This document shows positions 16,417-24,977 of a stretch of DNA of 64,000 nucleotides, in pieces (positions within the stretch are counted from its first letter, which is position 1; each line of letters opens with the position of its first letter). The DNA is from Glaciecola amylolytica (GTDB taxonomy: Bacteria > Bacteroidota > Bacteroidia > Flavobacteriales_D > Crocinitomicaceae), in assembly GCA_003856375.1 (NCBI GenBank), contig CP034120.1:2958501-3022500 (forward strand), in the 5' to 3' direction. The position numbers were made by a program, and so were the translations under genes. A model generated the notes under the pieces. That model searched no databases, was not told where the DNA came from, and saw only the letters and a program-made list of their open reading frames with translations.

Positions 16417-19400
16417 ATGAAAAAATTATTAATCCTAGCTATCTTTTCTCCGCTTACTTTTTTTGCACAAAAAAACATTTCCCGGGTAGTGGCAAGAGAT
16501 GTTATTAATCGTGGAATTGAATTACACGACGATAAGAAATATGCCGAAGCGATTGAAGAGTATGAGAAAATCAACATCAACGACACGGCTTACGCGCTTG
16601 CTCAGTATGAAATAGCGCTAAGTAACATGGAGCTTGAGAACTACAATGAAGCAACTCAAATTCTGAATGACCTGTTGGATTATAAAATCCGTTTCAATTT
16701 CAAGCAAAAAGTGTATCTGACGCTTGGAAATTGCTACGATATGAACAAAAAACCGGAAGAAGCGATCCGCATTTATACGGAAGGTCTCAAGATTTATCCG
16801 TATCAGCACAATTTATTGTACAACCGCGGAATCACTTACGCCAACCAAAAGAAATACAAAGAGGCAATCAGTGACTACATGCAGGCTGTTCAAAGCAATG
16901 TGTATCACGGAAACAGTCACCTGGCTCTTGGTTTATTGGCTGCAAATGAAGGATTGTATGATCAGGCGTTGATGTCATTACTCACATTTGCATGGTTGAA
17001 TCCGGACGATTCGAGAACACCTGGAATTACCGGAATCATCGAACGCATTTCAAACGGATCGTTCGAAAAAGAGCCTAAGAATATCAAAGAGTTGTTCGGA
17101 CCGGATAATTACGAAGACTACAACCTCCTTTTCGAGAATAAAATTGCGCTTCAGGATAACTACAAGGCGAAATTCTCTGTTCCTACGGCTTATGCAAAAC
17201 AGCTTCATTTGTTTTTGAAAAACAACAGCTACGATAAATCAAATATGGATTTCTGGAATCAGCACTATATGCCGTTCTTCGAGAAAATCTGGAAAGCAAA
17301 AATGATCGATCAGTTCTGCATGGTTCCTTTGGTTTCTTTCGACAGTGGAGATATCCAGGCTGCAATCAAATCGCGAATTCCTAAAATCAAGGCTTTTTAT
17401 GACTGGTCAAAAACAGCTTACAAGGAAGCAACTTCTGATCAATTCATGGAATTCGAAGGAACAAAACAATGGGTTTCTGTTGATTACAAATCCAGTCATT
17501 TGGAAGGAATCGGGAAACAAAACGATAAAAAACAACCCATCGGAAATTACTTCATTTACCACAGAAACGGTTTGTTGAAAATGCGTACTCAATTCGGTGA
17601 AAATGAAAAACCGATCGGTACCTGGGAAGTATACAATGATTTTGACGGAAACATTACCCGACGAATTGAATTCACTTCCAATCCGGATGAAAAAATTCAA
17701 TACTCCTACTATTTCAGTGGCGAACCTTATCTGAAATACAAAATGATCAAGGAGTTGGAACAGGATACTGTGACTTACTTCTACCGAAACGGAACGATCA
17801 AAGAGATTTATTTCGTAAAAGACAGTAAAAAGAATGGTTTGTATAAATCATATTATGCAAATGGCCAATTGTCGGTGGAAATGACCTACAAAATGGGAAT
17901 CGGTGAAGGAAGCTATACTTCCTATAATTCAAACGGTGTGAAAGACGATGAATTCCAGCTGGTAAATGACAACATTCACGGAGTTCGCAAAACATATCAT
18001 GCAAACGGGCAGCTTGCTTCTCAATACAACTACGTGAACGGGAAATACGACGGTGAGTATACCGCTTATTTCTACGATGGAAAAGTAGAGAAAAAAGGAA
18101 CTTACAAAAACGGAAACGAAGTTGGTAAGTTTGAAGAATTCTATTCCAACGGAACCATGTCGGGTTCGATGCTTTTGGATGAATCCGGAAAACAAAACGG
18201 TGTCAGCATTCAGTACGACCTGGATGGAAAGAAATACGAAGAGATGGAATTTTCCAAAGGAGAATTAAAGTCAATCACTTATTACGACAAAGCCGGAACA
18301 GCGAAAATTCTTGCTGCGAAAAAAGGAAAGAAAATCGATTACATCCGCTCCTACCCTGATGGAAAAAAATCCGTTGAAGGACAAATCGTAGACGATGAAA
18401 GAGTTGGTGAATGGAAGTACTACGACAAATACGGAAACCTTACCACACTTGAAAAATACAAGGATGGAAAACTGACTGATACCCTGAAAGAATTCTATTC
18501 CAACGGACAATTGGAAAGCTTCAGCATCGTAAACAACGGAAAAAGAGACGGATTGTTCCAAACATTCAACATCTTCGGAGATTTGGTTTCAGAAGGTTAT
18601 TACACGGAGGGCGATTATGACAACCAATGGATCGGATATTATTCAGACGGAAGTTTCAGCTACAAGAATTTCTACGTTCAGGGAACAAAACAAGGTTACC
18701 AGATTTCATATGACGTAGAAGGAAAACTGGACGGAATGGATGAATACGATAAAGGCCGTATTATTGCTCACACACAATTCGACACAACGGAAAACATTCT
18801 GAGCCAAATGGGGGAATACAACGGTGAAATTCAGTTGAAAGATCCTACAAATACCTACGTTAAGTTTATCGGACACTACAAGAATGGTTCTGCAGACGGA
18901 AGTTTCAAGTGGTTTACGATCAACAATGTTTTAACCTGCGAAGGAAGCTACAAAAACGGCGATCGTGACGGAATCTGGAAATGGTACAACGAAGACGGAA
19001 AATTGATCCGTGAATCAAAATATGTCAACGCAAACATGGACGGAATCGATAAGAACTACCACGATAACGGAACTCTTGAATCGGAAATCACCTATGTGAA
19101 CGGAGATCGTCAGGGGAAATTTACCTATTACAGCGAAACCGGAAAAGTGGTGATCAGCGGGGAAAACCTGGATGACAAAAGACACGGAGAAGTGAAATAC
19201 TTTGATGTGAACGGTTCTTTGATGATGATTCGTTATTACAACTACGGGATTTTCACTTCCTACTCCTACCTGAATGCAGAAGGTAAAACGGTAAAACCGG
19301 TAGAATTGGTCGGTAACGAAATGAAAGTTGCGTGTTATTACAAAACCGGAAAGAAATCCATGGAACATACCCGTAAAAACGGTTTGATCGAAGGACATTA

Positions 19401-19698
19401 CACGACGTATCACGAAAACGGGAAAACATGGGAAGACGAAAACTACTTACATGGTGAACAACATGGAAAATCATTGGAGTATAACGAACTTGGTAAGAAG
19501 ATCAAAGATGCAGACTACCAAAAAGGAGAATTACACGGAAAATTCATGGAATACAACAATGCAGGTGTTTTGGTTTACGAAGCAAACTATCGTTTCGGAG
19601 AACTGCACGGTGAAGCGAAAGAATACAATGCAGCAGGAAAATTAATCCGAATTATTACTTATTATGGAGATATCGCAGTTAAGGTTCAAAAATTCTAA
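16417..19698 (+). CDS. Giant secreted TPR and MORN-like repeat protein
   Basis: 1093 residues from the ATG at 16417 (an ATG two codons earlier is also in frame). MKKLLILAIFSPLTFFAQ is a signal peptide. Residues ~25-190 hold about five TPR helices pairs (DKKYAEAIEEYEKI, NYNEATQILNDLL, PEEAIRIYTEGLKIYP, KYKEAISDYMQAV). From about residue 350 to the end the protein is some 25-30 MORN_2/YwqK-type units of 20-24 residues, each with a YxNGxL or YxxxGK centre and a DGxxxxY turn, predicted to stack into a long beta solenoid. The 3' end overlaps the next gene by 35 bases. The family is common in Bacteroidota; the function is not established. Surface scaffold or binding protein is inference. Confidence 0.8.
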   Translation: MKKLLILAIFSPLTFFAQKNISRVVARDVINRGIELHDDKKYAEAIEEYEKININDTAYALAQYEIALSNMELENYNEATQILNDLLDYKIRFNFKQKVYLTLGNCYDMNKKPEEAIRIYTEGLKIYPYQHNLLYNRGITYANQKKYKEAISDYMQAVQSNVYHGNSHLALGLLAANEGLYDQALMSLLTFAWLNPDDSRTPGITGIIERISNGSFEKEPKNIKELFGPDNYEDYNLLFENKIALQDNYKAKFSVPTAYAKQLHLFLKNNSYDKSNMDFWNQHYMPFFEKIWKAKMIDQFCMVPLVSFDSGDIQAAIKSRIPKIKAFYDWSKTAYKEATSDQFMEFEGTKQWVSVDYKSSHLEGIGKQNDKKQPIGNYFIYHRNGLLKMRTQFGENEKPIGTWEVYNDFDGNITRRIEFTSNPDEKIQYSYYFSGEPYLKYKMIKELEQDTVTYFYRNGTIKEIYFVKDSKKNGLYKSYYANGQLSVEMTYKMGIGEGSYTSYNSNGVKDDEFQLVNDNIHGVRKTYHANGQLASQYNYVNGKYDGEYTAYFYDGKVEKKGTYKNGNEVGKFEEFYSNGTMSGSMLLDESGKQNGVSIQYDLDGKKYEEMEFSKGELKSITYYDKAGTAKILAAKKGKKIDYIRSYPDGKKSVEGQIVDDERVGEWKYYDKYGNLTTLEKYKDGKLTDTLKEFYSNGQLESFSIVNNGKRDGLFQTFNIFGDLVSEGYYTEGDYDNQWIGYYSDGSFSYKNFYVQGTKQGYQISYDVEGKLDGMDEYDKGRIIAHTQFDTTENILSQMGEYNGEIQLKDPTNTYVKFIGHYKNGSADGSFKWFTINNVLTCEGSYKNGDRDGIWKWYNEDGKLIRESKYVNANMDGIDKNYHDNGTLESEITYVNGDRQGKFTYYSETGKVVISGENLDDKRHGEVKYFDVNGSLMMIRYYNYGIFTSYSYLNAEGKTVKPVELVGNEMKVACYYKTGKKSMEHTRKNGLIEGHYTTYHENGKTWEDENYLHGEQHGKSLEYNELGKKIKDADYQKGELHGKFMEYNNAGVLVYEANYRFGELHGEAKEYNAAGKLIRIITYYGDIAVKVQKF

Positions 19699-21628
19699 GG
19701 GATTTATTCTTTTCGTTTGTTTTGTCTGTTTTTCGTTCCTTTCTCAAGGTCAGACGAATGAAATCCTCACTGCTTACAAAGCGAAGTACCCGGGAAATCA
19801 TATTGTTCAAACCAAGAATGAGCGAACTGTGACCATTAAGTATGTGAAGGGAAAACCGACTTTGGTTTACCATTACGTATACGAAGATCTGATCATTGAC
19901 AAAAACGGAGCAAATATGCTTTCCGAATACGCCATTGATTTCACTTCCTTCGAAACGGTATCGAATATTGAAGCCTATTCCCTGATTCCTTCGGAAAGTA
20001 AGTCGAAAAAGGTGGTTTCGAATAATATGTTTACCAGAGACGCTGAAGCCGACAGGGGAATTTTCCACGACGACAGTAAGGAAACAGTGATTGTATTTCC
20101 GGGATTGATCGAAGGAGCTCTTCGCCATATTTCCTATGATATTACGATGACTGAGAATGATTTTCCGTTCGGATTTATCTTTTTTGATTACACTCCGACA
20201 GAGAATCCGACCTTCAAAATCGTTTCGGACACTTCCATTCATTTGCTGCTGAAAGAATACAATACGGATAAGATCAAACTGAAAAAGGAAGAAACGATCT
20301 CGAAGAACATCCGTACAACGACTTACAGTTGTGACAATGCGCTCTTATTGAAACCGGAAGATAATTCTCCGAATATCCGCTATTACGCGCCTCAGATTCT
20401 GGCGCAGATCGCTTATTACAACTACAAGGGAGAAAAGGTAAATGTAGGTGCAAATCTAAAAGACCTGCACACCAATTACGCCCCGAACGTTGCGGAAGTG
20501 GAAAACGAAAAACCGAGTCCTGAAATTACGCGGATTGCAGATTCGATCACGCGCAATCTGTCGACAAATCTGGATAAAGTGCGTGCCATTTACTATTGGG
20601 TGCAGGATCACGTAAAATACATCGCTTTCGAAGAAGGAATGGGAGGTTTTGTTCCGCGTCAGCCAAATGCAGTTGTCGACAAACGCTTCGGGGATTGTAA
20701 GGACATGGCTTCATTGATCTATTCGATGCTGAAAGCGGTGAACATTCCAAGTTATTTAACCTGGGTAGGTTCCCGTGATCTTCCTTTCAAATACAGTGAA
20801 TTCCCCAGCGGAATGTGTGATAATCACATGATCACCACCTACAAGGAAGACGGAAAATACTATTTCCTGGATGCAACCAATTCCTTTCAGACGATGAATG
20901 CCTCAACCGGATTTATTCAGGGAAAAGAAGCGCTTTTGCATCTCAGTCCTACGGAATATGAATTGACAAGTATTCCGGTAAGAGACGAGAACTATTCGAC
21001 CGTTTATGACTTTTCAAGCATTAAAATCGAAGGGAAAGATCTGGTAGGAAAATCCCACACCACCATTGACGGATATTACCACACATTGATCGGAAACTAT
21101 GCAAAAGACGTATTGGCAAAAGACCTGAACAAATTTTTGACAAGCATCAATCAGCGCGGAAATAATTCCTTCATTGTGACCAGCGGAACCATGCAGAATG
21201 TACTGAATAGAGATACAACCGGAGTCATCAATTTTGACTGGACCTGTAAAAACTATTGTACCAATCTGGACGATGCGATTTACATCAACATGATTCTGAA
21301 TAAGAATATCACCTATCAAAACGAATTGAAGGAAACACGGATTGCACCGTTTGAACTGGATCATCAGTCAGCCGACAAATACGTGGTTGAATTGGAAATT
21401 CCTCAAAACTATGTGGTGAGCCACCTTCCGGCGTCGGCTTCTTTTCATTCCGACATCGTTGATTTTGATGTGAAATACGAGCAAAAAGGCTCTAAAATCA
21501 TTATGACACTGGATATTGCTTTGAAATTCTTAATTCTGGAACCAAGCCAGTTTGCTGAATGGAACAAGTTCGTTGCTCAAAAGAAAAAAGCAATCTCCGA
21601 AACTATTGAACTTAAACGCAAAAAATAA
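19664..21628 (+). CDS. DUF3857 / transglutaminase-like protein, active triad present
   Basis: 654 residues. A basic start then GFILFVCFVCFSFLSQGQ gives a signal peptide. The N-terminal half matches the DUF3857 beta domain. The transglutaminase core has FGDCKDMASLIYSML with Cys345, DNHMITTYK with His388 and YYFLDATNSF with Asp403, the full Cys-His-Asp triad. A C-terminal beta domain (DUF3858-like) follows. Such proteins may act as cysteine peptidases or cross-linkers in the periplasm; substrates are unknown. The start lies inside the preceding gene (35-base overlap) and the stop is one base before the next start, so the three genes are surely one transcript. Confidence 0.85.
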   Translation: MEISQLRFKNSKGFILFVCFVCFSFLSQGQTNEILTAYKAKYPGNHIVQTKNERTVTIKYVKGKPTLVYHYVYEDLIIDKNGANMLSEYAIDFTSFETVSNIEAYSLIPSESKSKKVVSNNMFTRDAEADRGIFHDDSKETVIVFPGLIEGALRHISYDITMTENDFPFGFIFFDYTPTENPTFKIVSDTSIHLLLKEYNTDKIKLKKEETISKNIRTTTYSCDNALLLKPEDNSPNIRYYAPQILAQIAYYNYKGEKVNVGANLKDLHTNYAPNVAEVENEKPSPEITRIADSITRNLSTNLDKVRAIYYWVQDHVKYIAFEEGMGGFVPRQPNAVVDKRFGDCKDMASLIYSMLKAVNIPSYLTWVGSRDLPFKYSEFPSGMCDNHMITTYKEDGKYYFLDATNSFQTMNASTGFIQGKEALLHLSPTEYELTSIPVRDENYSTVYDFSSIKIEGKDLVGKSHTTIDGYYHTLIGNYAKDVLAKDLNKFLTSINQRGNNSFIVTSGTMQNVLNRDTTGVINFDWTCKNYCTNLDDAIYINMILNKNITYQNELKETRIAPFELDHQSADKYVVELEIPQNYVVSHLPASASFHSDIVDFDVKYEQKGSKIIMTLDIALKFLILEPSQFAEWNKFVAQKKKAISETIELKRKK

Positions 21629-21629
21629 C

Positions 21630-23579
21630 ATGAAACACCTTATCCTTGGAATAATCGCATTTGCGGCGACAAGCTTTTCGATTGCTCAGTCGCCGGTTTA
21701 CTTCAATTACGACTGGAAAAGTACTCCCGAAAAATTGGAAGTAACGGAAAAAGACAAGTTGGAAGATGAAATCATGCTTTTTGAGAAACGAAGCATTGAA
21801 TTTACGGAATACAACGACGGATTTTACCAGATGGTTTTGGTGCACAGTATTGAATTGATCAATACAGATGCGGGAATTGAAAACAACAACAAGGTTTACA
21901 TTTCCAACAAGCCCGGATCAACCGTTTTGAAACAAAAAGCGCGTGTAATCAAACCCGATGGGAAGATTATCAACCTGAAAGAATCGGATATTCAGGAATC
22001 GAAAGATGAAAACGGAAATGTGGAATACCGCTACTTCGCGTTGGAAGGATTGGAAAAAGGAAGTTATATCGAATACCTTCATTATATCAGTGAAGAACCG
22101 ACATTAACGGGCTCTTCGCTTTATATGCAATCCAGCGTCGACAAAAAGAAAGTGGATTACGACATCATTTGTCCGAAACACCTGGAATTCATGTTTCATT
22201 CGATTAACGGAATGCCGACTTTTGTGAAAGATACGCTCAACAAAGATGTCAACAGAAACTTCATTGAAGCAACAAACATCGAAGGATTGAAGGATGAAGA
22301 ATCCAGTGCATACAGCGCAGATCTGATGAAGTGTTACTACAAACTTCAAAAAAACACTTCCAACGGAAAATCGAATCTTTACACATATTTGAATGTTTCG
22401 AAAAATGTACATTCGAATCTCTATGAAACGGTTTCGAAAAAATCCGTCAAAAAAATTGCTGCACTGGTATCTGATCTTGGAAAAGGAGATCTGGAATCCA
22501 GATTGCGCGAATTGGAATACAAACTGAAAACCGAGGTCGGGATTACGGAAGAATACTTTGAAGGAATCAGTGAATTGGACAATATTCTGACAAAGAAAAT
22601 CACCAACGAAACCGGAATGATCAAATTGATGATTGCTTGTCTGAAAGAACTGAAAGTCAAATTCGAAGTAGTTTTGACATCCGACCGCGAGCAGAATCCG
22701 TTTTTGACAGATTATGAAGCTTACAATTTCCTGGACGAAACGATGATCTATATCAGCGACATTCAAAAATACTGGTCTCCGGGATTGTTTTCCAGAATCG
22801 GCTTCCCTCCTTTCGAATACACTTACAACAACGGGTTATTTATCGAAGAACGCATTGTAGGCGATCAGGCTTTCGGAGTTGGAAAAGTAAAATACATTCC
22901 GGGAACCAAAAGCGAAGAATCCATTGACGAGATCAACACGATTGTCACTTTTGATTCAGGGCTAACTGAACCGACGATTGAATTGGAGCGAAAACTATCC
23001 GGATACAAAGCCATGTTCCCTCAGTTCATTCTGGATTTTGTTCAGGACGAAGCGAAGAAAACAGAATTGAAAGAAGACGTTTTGTTGTACCTCGACGAAG
23101 ATTCAAAACTTTCAGATGTTTCTTTCCAAAATGACAACAGCAAGGTAGCCGGAAAAGAAACCTTTGTTGCCAAAGGAAAAATTTCGGGAGCAGGCTTCAT
23201 TGAGAAAGCAGGAACGAAAACCCTTTTGAAAGTGGGAATGCTGATCGGGCCACAAGCTGAAATGTATAACAAAGAACCTCGTAAATTACCGGTTTCAACT
23301 CAGTTCACGCGTCAATATGTGAGAAAGATCATCATCAATATTCCGGAAGGTGTTACGGTGAAAAATCCGGAGATTCTGAACATCAACATTGTGACGAATG
23401 ATGAAAAAGCGAAACAATCAGGTTTTATTTCTTCTTATGAAATGAAGGGAAATCAACTGATTGTAACGGTTAACGAATTTTACAACAAGGTAAACTACCC
23501 TGTTTCAGAATACGAAATGTATGAAAAGGTGATTAACGGAGCGGCAGACTTTAACAAGTTGATTCTGGTTCTGGAATAA
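21630..23579 (+). CDS. DUF3857-type paralogue lacking the transglutaminase triad
   Basis: 649 residues from the ATG at 21630; an upstream in-frame start at 21552 lies within the previous gene and would bury the signal peptide MKHLILGIIAFAATSFSIAQ, so it is rejected. The layout matches the preceding protein: DUF3857-like N-half (KVYISNKPGSTVLKQKARVIKPDGKI in short pieces), middle helical core, C-terminal beta domain. At the place of the GDCKDM active site it reads NETGMIKLMIACLKEL, with no catalytic Cys, and the His/Asp region is also lost. It is probably a non-catalytic partner of the active enzyme next to it; that is inference. Confidence 0.75.
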   Translation: MKHLILGIIAFAATSFSIAQSPVYFNYDWKSTPEKLEVTEKDKLEDEIMLFEKRSIEFTEYNDGFYQMVLVHSIELINTDAGIENNNKVYISNKPGSTVLKQKARVIKPDGKIINLKESDIQESKDENGNVEYRYFALEGLEKGSYIEYLHYISEEPTLTGSSLYMQSSVDKKKVDYDIICPKHLEFMFHSINGMPTFVKDTLNKDVNRNFIEATNIEGLKDEESSAYSADLMKCYYKLQKNTSNGKSNLYTYLNVSKNVHSNLYETVSKKSVKKIAALVSDLGKGDLESRLRELEYKLKTEVGITEEYFEGISELDNILTKKITNETGMIKLMIACLKELKVKFEVVLTSDREQNPFLTDYEAYNFLDETMIYISDIQKYWSPGLFSRIGFPPFEYTYNNGLFIEERIVGDQAFGVGKVKYIPGTKSEESIDEINTIVTFDSGLTEPTIELERKLSGYKAMFPQFILDFVQDEAKKTELKEDVLLYLDEDSKLSDVSFQNDNSKVAGKETFVAKGKISGAGFIEKAGTKTLLKVGMLIGPQAEMYNKEPRKLPVSTQFTRQYVRKIIINIPEGVTVKNPEILNINIVTNDEKAKQSGFISSYEMKGNQLIVTVNEFYNKVNYPVSEYEMYEKVINGAADFNKLILVLE

Positions 23580-23600
23580 TCCGATACGATCATTCAAAAA

Positions 23601-23640
23601 AAATCCCCGGTATTTCGACTTCGCTCAATACCGGGGATTT
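23601..23640 (+). terminator. Terminator of the MORN/transglutaminase operon
   Basis: AAATCCCCGGTATT pairs with AATACCGGGGATTT around a 12-base loop and is followed by T-rich sequence; it closes the three-gene unit and faces the MarR gene end. Confidence 0.8.
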
Positions 23641-23656
23641 TTCATTTTTTAGAATT

Positions 23657-24142
23657 TCATTTCTTGCAATTACTCGCGATTTGAGTCATCACTTTCGTTG
23701 CGACCTGCATTTCTTCCTGCGTAAGACCACTCAAGGCCGTAGCACGGTTGGTAGGAATAACCTCATCCATTGCGTCAATGGCTTCCAATGCTTTCTTAGT
23801 CACTAAAATGTCCATCTTTCTGCGGTCCGATTTGTTAATCTTCCGCTTCAGATACTTGGCCTCGACGAGCAGATTAATCATTCTGTTTACAGAAGCTGCG
23901 TCTTTGAAAACCAGTTCGGAAATCTCATTTTGTTGGATTTTCGGGTTTTCGATCAGGCATTTAATGACCAACCATTGATCAATGGTGATTTGGTGACCCA
24001 AAGCCTTCAATCTGGCTTGGGCAAACTGACGATAGGTACGAATGGCTCTATCTATCTTATAAAAAATTATAGAATCCAGTTTTTCCACGTTCAAGATGTT
24101 AATGTTGTTGTTGTAGTACATGATAAATTGAGTTACTATCAT
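23657..24142 (-). CDS. MarR family transcriptional regulator
   Basis: 161 residues with winged helix-turn-helix typical of MarR: LGHQITIDQWLVIKCLIENPKIQQNEISELVFKDAASVNRMINLLVEAKYLKRKINKSDRR in outline, with the wing KSDRRKMDILVT. MarR proteins are dimeric repressors usually released by small phenolic or oxidising ligands. Later in-frame ATGs near the N-terminus (MYYNNNIN) could also be the start. It follows the AraC-type gene after 11 bases, so both share a promoter, and the exporter gene upstream of them is a plausible target. Confidence 0.85.
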   Translation of the reverse strand: MIVTQFIMYYNNNINILNVEKLDSIIFYKIDRAIRTYRQFAQARLKALGHQITIDQWLVIKCLIENPKIQQNEISELVFKDAASVNRMINLLVEAKYLKRKINKSDRRKMDILVTKKALEAIDAMDEVIPTNRATALSGLTQEEMQVATKVMTQIASNCKK

Positions 24143-24153
24143 GACGATAATTA

Positions 24154-24492
24154 TCAGGTATGGGTTGCATTACGGGGGCAAAAACCATGAATTCTTTTAA
24201 ATGCCTTACTGAAAGATGCCAGATCGGCATAACCGAAAATCGTACTGATTTCCGTCCACGTATATTCATCTTCCACATGCAACTTCCTGGCTTTCTCCAT
24301 TTTAATATTCCGGAAATAACCTGCCGGACCAATTCCCATGTACACTTTAAAGCTTTTATTCAATTTTGACACTGAAAACCCAATCATTCTGGCATGTTTC
24401 GAAACATCAAAATTTTCCTGCGGATTTTCATTCATGTAAACAATCAACTTATCAATTGCTTTACAATCTTCAGGATGTAAGATCTTATTCAT
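24154..24492 (-). CDS. Stand-alone AraC-type DNA-binding protein
   Basis: Only 112 residues, consisting of the AraC/XylS double helix-turn-helix without a sensor domain: SKHARMIGFSVSKLNKSFK for the first HTH and WTEISTIFGYADLASFSKAFKRIHGFCP for the second, which is the family signature. This resembles the small SoxS/MarA class. It is the first gene of a two-gene unit with a MarR regulator. The expected -7 element is at 24512-24519 and an inverted repeat covers the -33 region. Target genes are unknown. Confidence 0.85.
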   Translation of the reverse strand: MNKILHPEDCKAIDKLIVYMNENPQENFDVSKHARMIGFSVSKLNKSFKVYMGIGPAGYFRNIKMEKARKLHVEDEYTWTEISTIFGYADLASFSKAFKRIHGFCPRNATHT

Positions 24493-24511
24493 AGCTAATA
24501 GATTGCTCTTA

Positions 24512-24519
24512 CAAAGTTA
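24512..24519 (-). promoter_or_regulatory. -7 promoter element of the AraC-MarR unit
   Basis: Minus strand TAACTTTG, exact TAnnTTTG, 19 bases upstream of the AraC-type start codon. Confidence 0.55.
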
Positions 24520-24534
24520 CGGTTTTAATTATTG

Positions 24535-24548
24535 ATTGATACATCAAT
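24535..24548. promoter_or_regulatory. Inverted repeat, candidate MarR/AraC operator
   Basis: ATTGAT-AC-ATCAAT; the inner TTGATACATCAA has the shape of MarR-family sites. It begins 15 bases upstream of the -7 element, across the -33 position, where a bound repressor would block the AraC-MarR promoter. Confidence 0.5.
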
Positions 24549-24678
24549 TAAAAATCGAAATCATTTTATTTGACCATTTAGATTGATTTTTAACCGTTTA
24601 CAAATCAAGGTAAAAACGGACAACAAAAAAAGCTCAAAAAATAGTCACTTTTGAAGAAACAAATTAAAACAAAGGATT

Positions 24679-24744
24679 ATGATACAGTGGTTCACTCAAC
24701 AAATAAGTGTTATCGATCTTTTCGCAATTTTCGGTAAAAAATAA
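24679..24744 (+). CDS. Possible 21-residue peptide
   Basis: ATG to TAA encodes MIQWFTQQISVIDLFAIFGKK, a hydrophobic segment with a double-Lys end. An AAAGGATT purine stretch precedes the ATG. It is divergent from the AraC-MarR unit. No homologue is recognised; it could be a chance ORF. Confidence 0.25.
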   Translation: MIQWFTQQISVIDLFAIFGKK

Positions 24745-24866
24745 CTCACGATATTTCTTCAAAAGTTAGGTAAGGGTTCTGTTTCGTTTTAACCCCATGA
24801 CGAAAAATGTTGTTTTTGTCAGGGTACATGGAGATATAGAGTACAAGTTAGGTAATATAAGTTAAG

Positions 24867-24938
24867 ATGCCTCAGCATTTAACAAAGCAAAGCAAGCATC
24901 CCGAATTTGAAGAAAAACCAGCTGTTGTAGCTGAGTAA
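24867..24938 (+). CDS. Possible 23-residue peptide
   Basis: Hydrophilic ORF MPQHLTKQSKHPEFEEKPAV and three more residues, ahead of a terminator that also ends the MFS gene on the other strand. An 11-base repeat AAGTTAGGTAA occurs before it (24763-24773 and 24845-24855). Coding status is doubtful. Apart from these, 24493-24948 contains only the promoter and operator listed. Confidence 0.2.
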   Translation: MPQHLTKQSKHPEFEEKPAVVAE

Positions 24939-24948
24939 ATTAAAGACG

Positions 24949-24977
24949 AAACCCTGACGATTTATGTCAGGGTTTTT
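24949..24977. terminator. Terminator at the end of the MFS gene
   Basis: AAACCCTGAC and GTCAGGGTTT pair around a 7-base loop; A and T runs on both sides allow either direction. It overlaps the stop codon of the minus-strand MFS gene. Confidence 0.75.

Noticed and set aside
21552..21629. Longer N-terminus of the second DUF3857 protein
   Set aside because: It lies wholly inside the preceding gene and would block the signal peptide beginning at 21630.
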